Below, piece after piece: positions 1 to 8,831 of a stretch of DNA of 64,000 nt. This stretch comes from Methanolobus sp. WCC4 (GTDB lineage Archaea; Halobacteriota; Methanosarcinia; Methanosarcinales; Methanosarcinaceae): NCBI RefSeq assembly GCF_038022665.1, contig NZ_CP150629.1, positions 496,001 through 560,000 on the forward strand. Direction: 5' to 3'. The number at the start of each line of letters is the position of its first letter. Position 1 is the first letter of the stretch. A model generated the notes under the pieces. The model did no database searches and was not told the DNA's origin. It saw nothing but the letters and a program-made list of their open reading frames with translations. A program made the translations under genes and the position numbers.

Positions 1-1363
1 GATTAAGTATCCCTTTGGGGTCAAGTGCCTTCTTTATCAATATCATTACATCAAGGCCTTTGCCCAGTTCAAGTTCAAGATACTCTGACCTTGCACTGCC
101 GACCCCATGCTCGGCTGTGACCGTCCCGCCGACACTTATAGCTGTGCGGTGGATCTTGTCTGCGGCTTTTGTCAGTTTAGCCCATTCCTCATCACTGAGC
201 ACATCGATACACATCCCGGTGTGGAGGTTCCCGTCACCGATGTGTCCGTACGTCATGATAGGAAGATCGAACTCCTTAGAGATCTCACTGACCTTGTGCA
301 GCATTCCCGGCAGTTCCTTGATCGGGACACCGACATCCTCACCGACATATACACGGGTTCGGAGAGGGTCAAGCCTTGAGACTGCTGCCCCTACAAGTCT
401 TCTTGCAGCCCATATCTCATCCCTTTCTTTCTTATCTGAGGCTGCCCTGATGCTTGTTGCAAGGTTGCTGCATGCATCCTTTATCATCTCTATACCTTCG
501 CGGACCGTGTCCTCTGTCCCGTCCACCTCGAACATCAGTATAGCACCGGCCTTTGGCAAACCGATGTTAGGATCGTAGGTGTTGATGGCCTCTATGATGT
601 TCCTGTCAAGGATCTCACATGCGGAAGGAACTATTCCTGATGACAGGACCTTTACCACTGCCTTTCCTGCAAGTTCAGGATCCTCGAAAGATGCAAGCAA
701 CACAGAACGTTCTTTCGGAAGCGCCCTTACCTTCAGTATAGCCTTTGTAATTATACCAAGGGTTCCTTCTGAACCCACGAAAAGGTCTGTAAGTGAATAA
801 CCTGCAACTGATTTTGTGACCTTTGTACCTGTATTGATCACGGTGCCGTCCGCCATGACGACCTCAAGACCCAGTACATAGTTCCTGGTGGTGCCGTATT
901 TCACAGACCTCATTCCGCTTCCGTTATTAGCGATAAGTCCTCCCAGGGTGCACATTGCGGAACTTCCCGGGTCAGGAGGGAAGAAGAAACCATATGGTTC
1001 AAGTGCATCGTTCAGTTTTTCCTGGACTATTCCCGGTTCGATGGTAACCTGAAGATTATCAAGGTCCATCTCAAGTATCCTGTTCATGGATGACATATCA
1101 AGTACGATACCGCCTTCCACAGGAACAGCACCGCCAGCCAGGCCGGTACCTGCACCCCTTGCTGTCACAGGGATCTCTTTTTCGTTCGCAAGACTGACTA
1201 TCTTCGATATCTGTTCAGTACTTGCAGGCCTGACAACATAATCAGGCATGCCCCTCACCTGAGAGGCGTCACATGAATAACAATAAAGCTCTGCTGCTGA
1301 TGCGGAAACCCTTTCGTCTCCCACAATATCCTGCAGCTTTTTAAGTAACTCGGATCTTTGCAT
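1..1363 (-). CDS. FAD-linked oxidase, GlcD/D-lactate dehydrogenase family (3' end cut by window)
   Basis: The minus strand reads as one open frame from an ATG at 1363 to the window edge, beginning MQRSELLKKLQDIVGDERVS. It has the FAD-binding-4 signature TARGAGTGLAGG near residue 65, and the C-terminal FAD-oxidase domain with GHIGDGNLH and AEHGVG. This is the glycolate oxidase GlcD / D-lactate dehydrogenase family, which oxidises 2-hydroxyacids with FAD. The last residues read are LDPKGILN, where family members usually have only about ten residues left, so little is missing. No 4Fe-4S partner subunit is visible because the neighbour lies outside the window. Substrate cannot be told from sequence; D-lactate or another 2-hydroxyacid is likely. 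It is divergent from the archaeosine synthase gene. Confidence 0.88.
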   Translation of the reverse strand, partial: MQRSELLKKLQDIVGDERVSASAAELYCYSCDASQVRGMPDYVVRPASTEQISKIVSLANEKEIPVTARGAGTGLAGGAVPVEGGIVLDMSSMNRILEMDLDNLQVTIEPGIVQEKLNDALEPYGFFFPPDPGSSAMCTLGGLIANNGSGMRSVKYGTTRNYVLGLEVVMADGTVINTGTKVTKSVAGYSLTDLFVGSEGTLGIITKAILKVRALPKERSVLLASFEDPELAGKAVVKVLSSGIVPSACEILDRNIIEAINTYDPNIGLPKAGAILMFEVDGTEDTVREGIEMIKDACSNLATSIRAASDKKERDEIWAARRLVGAAVSRLDPLRTRVYVGEDVGVPIKELPGMLHKVSEISKEFDLPIMTYGHIGDGNLHTGMCIDVLSDEEWAKLTKAADKIHRTAISVGGTVTAEHGVGSARSEYLELELGKGLDVMILIKKALDPKGILN

Positions 1364-1390
1364 GGAATCGTTTTTTAAGAGGGATGGGAA

Positions 1391-1402
1391 GATTTATACT
1401 TT
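1391..1402 (+). promoter_or_regulatory. probable TATA box for the archaeosine synthase gene
   Basis: TTTATACTTTTT lies about 55 bases before the ATG at 1449, in the 85-base divergent gap. No clear ribosome-binding site precedes that ATG. Assigned by pattern only. Confidence 0.4.
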
Positions 1403-1448
1403 TTGGTGAGGGCAAACCTTTACATCAGACTACAACTATTAAGCAGCA

Positions 1449-3296
1449 ATGACACAATACTTTGAGGTAGAGCAGCGGGATGGCGCTGCAAGGATAGGGA
1501 AACTCATGTTAAAAGAGACTATCCGGACCCCTTACATATTAGATACAAGAAGCCTTGGTTCCTCTGAGAGCCCCATAATAGATAGCGGTTCACTATGGAA
1601 ATATGCAGACAGAGAAGAAGCTGAGAAGAAGCTGACAGAGCTCCGGGAAAGAGCCGGTGATGATGCATTGATAATCCTCCCTCATCAGGACCTCACCCCT
1701 GATGCGCCACGTGACCTTGCAATGAAGCTTGCAGAAAGTTCAGAGTTTACAAGCACCGGAGCCACAGGGACCATATACATTCCCGGGCAGGAAGTAAAGG
1801 AACACGACCTCTATGTAATGGAGGGAGCAGGCTGCTTCGAGAACAATGCAAGGACCTTTCTCAATACACTGATCGGAATGAGAGATACGGTAGCATCCGA
1901 TACAGCCATCTATGCACCTAACATATGCACCCCTGAGAACCTTGCACTGCTCGTTTACCTTGGCGTTGATGTCCTTGACAATACAAGAGCGATCATCGCG
2001 GCACACAATGATATATTCCTCACCACAGCAGGACAGTTCTACCTGGACTCACTGTCAGAACTCCCGTGCAGATGCAGCGCCTGCTCATCAACAAGTGCAT
2101 CAGATCTCATGAAGATGGATAAGAAGAGCAGGGCAAAGATAGTTGAACAGCACAATATCGATACGATGGAAGCAGAAGCAGCCCTTGTCAGGGAAAAGAT
2201 ACGCAAGGGAATGCTGCGTGAGTACATCGAAGGACAATGCAGGGTCCATCCCTGGCTTACTGCCCTTATGAGACTTGCAGATGCCGAGTATGAATATATG
2301 GAAAGCAAGGCGCCTATCGCAAGGAAAGGGGCGCTTATCGCAACCTGCGGTGAATCACAGAACAGGGTCGAGATCGTCAGGTTCGCAAAAAGGATACAGG
2401 AAAGATATACTCCACCGGAAACCGATATCCTGTTACTTCTTCCGTGTTCTGCTAAAAAACCATATTCCACATCGAATTCCCACTGGAAGTTCATCAATGC
2501 CCTTGGGAAGAACAGGAAATTCGTCCACGAAGTGATAATCACATCACCTCTGGGAATCGTGCCCAGAGAGCTTGAACTTACATATCCTGCAGCACACTAC
2601 GATACTACCGTAACGGGATACTGGGATGCCGAAGAGAGAGAATGGGTGGCATCCTGCCTTGAGAACTACCTGTTACAGCATAGATACACGTCAATAGTTG
2701 CACATGTAGAGGATGCCTACCGCCAGATATGTGAGATGGTGGCAGAGAAACTTGGCATAGATATAATATATACCAGCCTTGGTAATGTGACATCACAGGA
2801 GTCGCTGAAGAAGCTCAGCACCACCATATCCGAACTCGCCACCGGGAGGAAACGCAGCCACATGCAGACCCAGAAGGATCTCATGAAAGCAGTCGCAGAT
2901 TATCAGTTCGGGAAAGGCTCAGGCCAGATACTCGTGCCTGAAGATTCGACCATAAAAGGACCCTTCCCAAAGCATCAGGTGTTCGTCGGAAAGAAGCAGC
3001 TCATCACACTTATACCACAATACGGAACCCTTGCGATCACCATTGATGGTGCCAGGGCAATTATGGAACAGGACCGTGGAAATCACATAGTGGAGATCGA
3101 TGATTTTGTTCCACGTGGCTCTTTACTTGCACCGGGAATTACAGATGCCGACCCATCGATAAGACCTAACGATGAGGTGCTCATACGTGGAAAGAAGGCA
3201 ATCGCAGTTGGTAGAGCAAACATGAACGGAGATGAGATGAGAAGATCTCACCGCGGGGTTGCGATCGACCTTCGTCATGTAAAGAAGATAGAATGA
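1449..3296 (+). CDS. arcS: archaeosine synthase ArcS, TGT-like with PUA domain
   Basis: A 615-residue protein of the tgtA2/ArcS family. ArcS acts on preQ0 at position 15 of archaeal tRNA, adding lysine on the way to archaeosine together with the radical-SAM partner RaSEA. The N-terminal half is TGT-like and keeps the zinc pattern CxCx2C (C207, C209, C212) with a histidine 23 residues later (H235). The ArcS-specific core carries PCSAKKPYSTSNSH at 332-345, the conserved motif that separates ArcS from TGT. The last ~75 residues form a PUA RNA-binding domain (GSLLAPGI ... PNDEVLIRG ... GVA). No arcS partner gene lies beside it here. The next gene starts 22 bases downstream, so co-transcription is likely. 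Confidence 0.93.
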   Translation: MTQYFEVEQRDGAARIGKLMLKETIRTPYILDTRSLGSSESPIIDSGSLWKYADREEAEKKLTELRERAGDDALIILPHQDLTPDAPRDLAMKLAESSEFTSTGATGTIYIPGQEVKEHDLYVMEGAGCFENNARTFLNTLIGMRDTVASDTAIYAPNICTPENLALLVYLGVDVLDNTRAIIAAHNDIFLTTAGQFYLDSLSELPCRCSACSSTSASDLMKMDKKSRAKIVEQHNIDTMEAEAALVREKIRKGMLREYIEGQCRVHPWLTALMRLADAEYEYMESKAPIARKGALIATCGESQNRVEIVRFAKRIQERYTPPETDILLLLPCSAKKPYSTSNSHWKFINALGKNRKFVHEVIITSPLGIVPRELELTYPAAHYDTTVTGYWDAEEREWVASCLENYLLQHRYTSIVAHVEDAYRQICEMVAEKLGIDIIYTSLGNVTSQESLKKLSTTISELATGRKRSHMQTQKDLMKAVADYQFGKGSGQILVPEDSTIKGPFPKHQVFVGKKQLITLIPQYGTLAITIDGARAIMEQDRGNHIVEIDDFVPRGSLLAPGITDADPSIRPNDEVLIRGKKAIAVGRANMNGDEMRRSHRGVAIDLRHVKKIE

Positions 3297-3318
3297 AACA
3301 GACCATAGTGGACCACAG

Positions 3319-3840
3319 ATGTTACTTATCAGGAAGTTCGAACCATCCGATTTTGAAGAGGTTCTGGAGATAGAGTCAGAGGCATTCTCTGAACATAATC
3401 CATTCCTCTACATGAACTTCTATGAAATGAACAGCGAAGGATTCCTCGTTGCCGAATATGAGAACTATATCGTGGGCTTCGTCGTCGGATATGCACTATC
3501 CTCAAATGAAGGAAGGATATTCTCCCTCGCTGTGAGAAATGGATACAGAAGCCTTGGGATCGGAGCGAGGTTGATGAGTTCGATCCTGGCAGTTTTCATG
3601 ACAAAGTTCCTTCAATTTGCAAGCCTTGAAGTAAGGATAACAAATGTCCGTGCCCAGAATTTCTACAGGCGGATGGATTTTCTACCATGCTGGATCGAGC
3701 ATGGCTATTATTCGGATGGAGAGGATGGCCTGATAATGAAGAAGCGCCTTACTCCCTTTGAACCTGTTTTCCTTGACAGCTCAAAAGGGTCAGCTTCATC
3801 GATGAAGAAGCAGGCCTTTGGATTCCCTTACAGGACCTAG
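3319..3840 (+). CDS. GNAT-family N-acetyltransferase (RimI-like)
   Basis: A 173-residue protein opening LLIRKFEPSDFEEVLEIESEAF, the usual start of the RimI/GNAT fold. The acetyl-CoA pyrophosphate loop is seen as RSLGIGARLM at about residues 78-87, and the motif-B region as NVRAQNFYRRMDF. Such enzymes acetylate protein N termini, ribosomal proteins or small amines; the target here cannot be told. It follows arcS by 22 bases, probably in the same transcript. Its stop codon overlaps the stop of the convergent UPF0058 gene (TAG at 3838-3840 against TAG at 3839-3837). The last ~25 residues are serine- and lysine-rich and lie beyond the fold. Confidence 0.85.
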   Translation: MLLIRKFEPSDFEEVLEIESEAFSEHNPFLYMNFYEMNSEGFLVAEYENYIVGFVVGYALSSNEGRIFSLAVRNGYRSLGIGARLMSSILAVFMTKFLQFASLEVRITNVRAQNFYRRMDFLPCWIEHGYYSDGEDGLIMKKRLTPFEPVFLDSSKGSASSMKKQAFGFPYRT

Positions 3841-4121
3841 TTCGTATGTGCCACGCTTTCACTTGCCTTTAAAGCAAGTTCCTGCATTCTGGAAGACGTC
3901 CTGCCAACACCGGATACATCATCCTGGGAAAGTGCAGAGGCAATATCATTACCGAGAACGAATATTGCATGTTTGTGTTCAGCTTTGCTCCTGTGTACAT
4001 GTAAAGGACTTATAGAAAGGGAATCATATTCGCCTAAAGGGTTGTGAATACCCATTTGTTCAAAGTGCTTCTTTATCTGTGCCATCAATGTGTGCAATTG
4101 TATCAATTCATCTTTATGCAT
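3837..4121 (-). CDS. UPF0058 family protein
   Basis: A 94-residue protein starting MHKDELIQLHTLMAQIKKHF, the typical N terminus of the archaeal UPF0058 family, whose function is unknown. An upstream in-frame ATG at 4139 exists. The start at 4121 was preferred because GGTTGGT lies just before it and because family members begin at this methionine. The protein is predicted mostly helical (hydrophobic heptads in residues 1-20) with a histidine-rich middle (HVHRSKAEHKH). It converges on the acetyltransferase gene with overlapping stop codons. Confidence 0.82.
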   Translation of the reverse strand: MHKDELIQLHTLMAQIKKHFEQMGIHNPLGEYDSLSISPLHVHRSKAEHKHAIFVLGNDIASALSQDDVSGVGRTSSRMQELALKASESVAHTN

Positions 4122-4370
4122 ACCAACCAACCTTCGCATATTTGTAAGAACTTGAGATGTTCATTTGTGCACTGTCAAAAATAATGCATCGTACATAGTT
4201 GGGAAATTTCTTATTAAAGGCATTTCCCCCGGAAAAGATTTCCGACTGGTCGATTTATAAGCATTTCTGCCTAATTACAATTATTAAACATGATAGATAG
4301 ACATATTACTCCATGATAAAAAAAATAGTCAATAAAAATTAATTCAATAAAAAATAAGAGAAATATATAC

Positions 4371-4384
4371 TGTGCGCAAGCACA
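4371..4384 (-). terminator. possible weak dnaG terminator hairpin
   Basis: TGTGC-gcaa-GCACA forms a five-pair stem 12 bases past the dnaG stop, followed on the minus strand by AT-rich sequence with short T runs. The stem is short, so this is tentative. The rest of the 4122-4395 gap is AT-rich, with no gene seen. Confidence 0.3.
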
Positions 4385-4395
4385 ATATACATAAA

Positions 4396-5799
4396 TTACA
4401 ATGAGGAGGCAGTCAGAACTTTGACAGAAGCGGGCCTTTTGGTCACATTGCCCACCTTGGCACCGACCAGACGCTCTATTCCTTTATCTGCTGCAATATC
4501 AAGGATCCTCTGAGTGACCACGCCGTCAAAGACAACGGTCTTAACCTCATCCTCATAATCCTTCAGCGTGCTTACAAGGTCACGAACAGCAGTCTCATTG
4601 ACAACATTGTCCTTGCCATCAAGGAATCGAGCACTGAAAGTACCAAGCAGGTCGGATGCATGTGTCTTGAACCTCTTGTTCTCAGGAGATACAGGTTTCT
4701 TAGACTTTGCTTCCACTGGCTTTTCTTCTTCTGGTGCTTCAATGCCAGTTTCCCTTCTGGAATCCCTTCTGGAGTCTCTTCCCCTTGCAGGCTTTGAAGA
4801 TTCTCTTGAAGGTTCTCTTGAAGGTTCCCTTGAAGGTTCTCTTGAAGGCCTGCTAACCTTGGGACTACCTACACGTTTAATATCAGGCGCTGGTGCAGCC
4901 CTTCTGTCCTTGCGCTTTGAAAGACGAGGTGCACGCCCACCATTGTCGTTCTGTCCGTTCTTGTCCTTGACAAGATACTTATCGATCACCTGTTCCACAG
5001 GAACCTTCTGCCTGAGTGACCTCACGATCTCTTTCTGTACGAGATCCTCAACGCTCTTCCCATCAGGTGCCCTTGCGATGAAATCAATGTTTGCTACCTG
5101 CACAAGTTCCTTGATGATAAGTTCCCCTCCACGGTCACCATCAGTGAACGCAGTTACTGTATCCTTCTTCTTGGTGAGTTCCGCAACCTCAGGAGGAACG
5201 TTGGTACCACCTACACAGATGGTGTTCTTGATACCGTATTTCAAAAGGTTCAGGACATCTGCACGGCCCTCTACAACGACGATCGCGTCGGAATCGAATA
5301 CTGCCGGTCCACATGGGATCTTGTTCTTACCGAAGTACTGCATTTCCTCGATCCTTACGGACTGACGTACCTCATCAGCTATCTCCTGGGACTCCGGGAG
5401 GTTCTCATCGAACATACCCTTGAAGATGAACTTTGCCCTCTCGATGATCTGGTGCCTCTTTGTTGCCCTTACATCCTCAATGTGGCTTATCTCGATCTTG
5501 GCACTGCAGGGTCCTACCCTGTCTATGGTTTCCAGGGATGCTGCAAGTATGGAGGTCTCTACTTTATCGAGACTTGATGGAATAAGAATAGTACCTCTGG
5601 TCTTACCAGCCTTTGCACTGACCACAACCTCGATCCTGCCGATCCTTCCTGTCTTCTGAAGGTCGCGGAGATCCAGATCGGAACCAAGCAAACCCTCGGT
5701 CTGGCCAAAGATCGCACCAACTATATCAGGGCGTTCTATTATTCCATCTGCATTGATCTTAGAGTGAATTATATATTTTGTAGTATCTGCATTTTGCAT
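4396..5799 (-). CDS. dnaG: archaeal DnaG-type primase / exosome-associated TOPRIM protein
   Basis: A 467-residue archaeal DnaG. In archaea this protein is found with the RNA exosome as an adaptor and has primase-like activity in vitro. The TOPRIM domain shows VVVEGRADV (E177) and AFTDGDRGG (D220, D222), the metal-binding acidic residues. The N-terminal ~165 residues match the archaeal DnaG domain. A basic linker of roughly residues 290-385 is rich in SR, RD and SREP units, then comes a C-terminal domain that includes [17 protein letters not shown] 5799 was chosen over the longer frame from 5865 because GGAG lies 8 bases upstream and the sequence from MQNADTTKY matches family starts. Confidence 0.93.
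   Translation of the reverse strand: MQNADTTKYIIHSKINADGIIERPDIVGAIFGQTEGLLGSDLDLRDLQKTGRIGRIEVVVSAKAGKTRGTILIPSSLDKVETSILAASLETIDRVGPCSAKIEISHIEDVRATKRHQIIERAKFIFKGMFDENLPESQEIADEVRQSVRIEEMQYFGKNKIPCGPAVFDSDAIVVVEGRADVLNLLKYGIKNTICVGGTNVPPEVAELTKKKDTVTAFTDGDRGGELIIKELVQVANIDFIARAPDGKSVEDLVQKEIVRSLRQKVPVEQVIDKYLVKDKNGQNDNGGRAPRLSKRKDRRAAPAPDIKRVGSPKVSRPSREPSREPSREPSRESSKPARGRDSRRDSRRETGIEAPEEEKPVEAKSKKPVSPENKRFKTHASDLLGTFSARFLDGKDNVVNETAVRDLVSTLKDYEDEVKTVVFDGVVTQRILDIAADKGIERLVGAKVGNVTKRPASVKVLTASSL
4801..4848. repeat. four 12-bp tandem repeats inside dnaG
   Basis: Four units of TTCTCTTGAAGG (the third has TTCCC) lie head to tail and encode SREP repeats in the DnaG linker. Just upstream, SRRD-type repeats ([12 protein letters not shown]) continue the pattern. 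The length being a multiple of three keeps the frame, so copy number can vary without breaking the protein. Confidence 0.85.
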
Positions 5800-6443
5800 G
5801 TAATAATCTCCGAAATTTATTAATGAAGATACCGGAACAATTCGGAATACAAAAAAGTGAATCAATAACGCTACCAGAATATAGGTCGCAACGAAAGGTC
5901 CGTTATGTAAGCAGGACTAAATTCAATGATTAAACATTAAGATCTATACCTTATCTTAACCAACGCCAAGCTGAGAACAGCAGTAAGATACACTCTGCAC
6001 AAAATGTAAATGTGCTATTTCAACTGTTTACTGGCCTGGTCATAAGCAGTATTGCTAAATCCCTCATTGAATACTTTTAGCTTTTGACCTCTTACGCATC
6101 TTTTTTATGTTGTAACAGATGCTTTATCGATGAAGATCCTGTTGGATCGGTAGTGAATTACGAATGACTTAATTTGTATTATTGAAAGATACCCTTGTTC
6201 GTAGTATCTGTATTATCTTGTTTTCAAGCATGGTATGATCATATCATAATGATCGCATAAAGTAATAGAATTCAAAGTTTTATAAACTTATGGGTTGACA
6301 TTACACCTGTATATTTTCAGGATGTTTTGACATAGTTGCCCATATCAGGACCCTTGTGACAGTTGAAATATAAAACACACTCATCCTTACCTGTCACACA
6401 AGCAGGGAACAGGATTAATATCCAGACAGACATCTAAAATAAC
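5800..6443. other. 644-base intergenic region between dnaG and the flavoprotein gene
   Basis: No open frame of convincing coding character and no tRNA fold is seen. It must hold the divergent promoters of dnaG and the downstream flavoprotein. A TATA box and flanking inverted repeat at 6356-6397 serve the flavoprotein. Small dyads exist elsewhere (GCATC/GATGC around 6096-6126; a near-palindrome TATGATCATATCATA around 6235). The length leaves room for a small RNA gene, but nothing is recognisable. Confidence 0.5.
6356..6397 (+). promoter_or_regulatory. TATA box bracketed by inverted repeat GTGACAG/CTGTCAC
   Basis: GTGACAG (6356-6362) and CTGTCAC (6391-6397) form a perfect 7-base inverted repeat, extended with one break to TTGTGACAG/CTGTCACACAA. 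The 28-base space holds the TATA-like AAATATAAAA (6366-6375), 69 bases before the ATG. The placement over TATA and likely start site suggests a repressor operator. The binding protein is unknown. Confidence 0.45.
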
Positions 6444-7808
6444 ATGCAGGAAAATGAGCACAAAAAAGGGAAAGTAATAATAGTAGGTGCCGGTGCAGTT
6501 GGCATGGCCGTTGCCACAAGCCTCACACGCCACAGTAACTATTCCATAACTGTCTTTTCCACGGATAAGCACACAGCATACAGCCAGTGTGGAATGCCAT
6601 TCGCCATAGGAGGACAGATAGATTCCCTTGATTCACTGATCCTGAGGGACCCACAGACATTCAGGGACATGGGGATCGATCTCAGACTTGGAACAAAAGT
6701 CGATTCTATCGACCTTAAAGGAAGGTGCATCATTTCTGCTGGAGAAACATATCCTTTTGATAAACTTGTCATTGCCACAGGCTCCACACCAGAGATACCT
6801 TCCATCCCGGGTGCCACACTGGAGAATGTCTTCACTCTGAGAACACTGTCTGATGCAAAGAAAATAGACCAGGCATTGAATGATGTAACCAGAGCGATCA
6901 TAATAGGAGGAGGGTCCATAGGTGCAGAGCTGGCAGCAGCCACTTCCCGGAGGAACATCGATACCACACTTATCAACAGAAGTCCATCGATCCTCTCACA
7001 TAATATAGACCCCGATATGGCAGATCCTGTACAGGAACACCTGGAATCCCTGGGGGTGAAGGTCATAACAGGCTACGTACCGGAATCCATAAATGGGAAA
7101 AATAAGGTCGAATCCGTCACTATCACCTCCACCGCGTTCCCTGCAGACCTCGTAATAATAGCCACTGGCGTCAGCCCTGAGAATGAACTGGCATCTGAAG
7201 CAGGCATAGATATTGGAGAGACTGGTGGGATAATAGTTGACAGATACCTGCATCCTTCTGTTGGAGGAGAATACGACCAGGACATATACTGTGGCGGAGA
7301 ATGCACAGAGGTCCATGAACTGATCACAGGAAAAGCGATGTTGAGCCAGGTAGCAAGCACTGCGAGAAGAATGGCAGGTATCATTACCAACAATCTGACA
7401 TCAGAGCCAATGGAATTCGACCCCATTCTGAATCCCTGGGTAGCCCTTATAGGAGAAATTCAGGCAGGGACCACAGGGATCACTTCAAAGACCGCGATGG
7501 AAAATAACATTAAGATAGTAACAGGAATAGCCACTGGTTCTACACGTGCAAGTTATTATCCAGGCGGACGTGATATTTTCATCAAGCTCATATTCATTGA
7601 CAGATATCTGGCAGGAGCACAGGTAGTTGGAGGCGGGGGAGTCAAAGAGCGAATTGATGCACTCACACTCGCCATAAAGAAAAGGACAACTGTAGATGAA
7701 CTGGCAAATATCGAAACATGCTATGCACCTCCCTTAGCAATGCTCATAGACCCTGTGAGTTTCGCTGCAAAAGGTGCACTTAAGAAGATGCGCAACAGAA
7801 AGAAATGA
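6444..7808 (+). CDS. FAD-dependent pyridine nucleotide-disulfide oxidoreductase (CoA-disulfide reductase/NADH oxidase-like)
   Basis: A 454-residue flavoprotein with an N-terminal FAD motif (VIIVGAGAVGMAVA, residues 11-24) and a second Rossmann motif for NAD(P)H (AIIIGGGSIGAELA, near 153). C49 in YSQCGMPFAIGG sits where CoA-disulfide reductases and NADH oxidases hold their single redox cysteine. The family reduces CoA disulfide, polysulfide or oxygen with NAD(P)H, so a thiol-redox or oxygen-defence role is likely. The C-terminal dimerisation domain is present, and length is normal. The ATG of rtcA overlaps its stop (ATGA), so the two genes are translated from one message. Exact substrate is not decidable. 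Confidence 0.87.
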   Translation: MQENEHKKGKVIIVGAGAVGMAVATSLTRHSNYSITVFSTDKHTAYSQCGMPFAIGGQIDSLDSLILRDPQTFRDMGIDLRLGTKVDSIDLKGRCIISAGETYPFDKLVIATGSTPEIPSIPGATLENVFTLRTLSDAKKIDQALNDVTRAIIIGGGSIGAELAAATSRRNIDTTLINRSPSILSHNIDPDMADPVQEHLESLGVKVITGYVPESINGKNKVESVTITSTAFPADLVIIATGVSPENELASEAGIDIGETGGIIVDRYLHPSVGGEYDQDIYCGGECTEVHELITGKAMLSQVASTARRMAGIITNNLTSEPMEFDPILNPWVALIGEIQAGTTGITSKTAMENNIKIVTGIATGSTRASYYPGGRDIFIKLIFIDRYLAGAQVVGGGGVKERIDALTLAIKKRTTVDELANIETCYAPPLAMLIDPVSFAAKGALKKMRNRKK

Positions 7809-8830
7809 TAGAGATAGATGGTTCCTATGGTGAAGGCGGAGGACAGATACTCAGAACAGCTGTAGCTCTCTCCGCGATCATCAACGAAGATGTAACTATA
7901 AAGGATATACGCCGTAACCGACCAAAGGAAGGGCTCAAACCACAACATCTAAAATCCATAGAAACTGCTGGCCTTATTTGCAATGCCGATATCAAGGGAC
8001 TTTTTCCTGGTTCCACAAAGATATACTTTTCTCCATCGGAAATAGAGGGGTTTCAAAAAGATATCCATATCGGTACAGCAGGGAGTATTCCTCTCCTAAT
8101 GCAGACCATTATGCCCATAGCCGCCTATTCCTCCGGTAAGACAGAACTGAGAATTACAGGCGGTACCGACGTTGCATGGTCCCCTTCTGTGGACTATGTT
8201 AAAGAAGTGACCTTAAAGGCGCTTTCAGAAATGGGATACAAAGCAGGAATTGAGACCATAGGACGTGGTTACTACCCTAAGGGAGGAGGAACTGCGACGA
8301 TAGGGATCATGCCTTCTGTTCTTAAAGGACACCATTTTAAGGAACATAACGTTCCACCGCAAGTTTCAGGGGTATCGCATTGTTCCAACCTGCCGGAACA
8401 TGTTGCAAAGAGACAGGCGGATTCTGCAAGATCCTTACTCGAAGAGAATGGTATTGAAACAGATATAAAGGTAGAAACAGGAAAGTTCCTCTCAACAGGA
8501 AGTGGCATAACACTCTGGTCTGACCTTACAGGTTCCGTAAGCATAGGGAAGAGAGGCTTGCCTGCTGAAAAGGTCGGTGCCCGGGCTGCACAGGTGCTGC
8601 TCGAGGAGATACTATCCCCTGCGTCAGTTGACATTCACCTTGCAGACCAGTTGATACCTTACATGGGACTTGCAGGGAAAGGATCGTTCACTGCAAGAGA
8701 GATCACTCAGCACTGCCTTACGAACATCCATGTGACAGAGCAGATGCTCGATGTGAAGTTCAGTATCAATAAGATCAACGATAGGAGCAAAAGCAAAAAA
8801 GAGGGAGTTTTCGAAGTAGTTGTGGAATGA
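7805..8830 (+). CDS. rtcA: RNA 3'-terminal phosphate cyclase
   Basis: A 341-residue RtcA. It uses ATP to turn an RNA 3'-phosphate into a 2',3'-cyclic phosphate through an enzyme-AMP intermediate on histidine. The N terminus IEIDGSYGEGGGQILRTA is the family signature, and VSHCSNLPEHVAKRQA and the GRGYYPKGGG loop are also present. The region TAREITQHCLTNIHVTEQ contains the candidate catalytic histidine near the C terminus. It overlaps the flavoprotein gene by 4 bases (ATGA) and converges on kptA with a one-base gap. Its neighbours kptA and an RNA ligase 5 kb away suggest an RNA end-processing district. Confidence 0.96.
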   Translation: MIEIDGSYGEGGGQILRTAVALSAIINEDVTIKDIRRNRPKEGLKPQHLKSIETAGLICNADIKGLFPGSTKIYFSPSEIEGFQKDIHIGTAGSIPLLMQTIMPIAAYSSGKTELRITGGTDVAWSPSVDYVKEVTLKALSEMGYKAGIETIGRGYYPKGGGTATIGIMPSVLKGHHFKEHNVPPQVSGVSHCSNLPEHVAKRQADSARSLLEENGIETDIKVETGKFLSTGSGITLWSDLTGSVSIGKRGLPAEKVGARAAQVLLEEILSPASVDIHLADQLIPYMGLAGKGSFTAREITQHCLTNIHVTEQMLDVKFSINKINDRSKSKKEGVFEVVVE

Positions 8831-8831
8831 A

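Noticed and set aside
15-800. Plus-strand open frames over the first 800 bases
   Set aside because: They are shadows of the minus-strand FAD-linked oxidase, whose motifs are clear and which runs off the window edge.
4140-4395. Search for a small RNA or tRNA between UPF0058 and dnaG
   Set aside because: No cloverleaf or known RNA fold; only a five-pair hairpin and AT-rich sequence.
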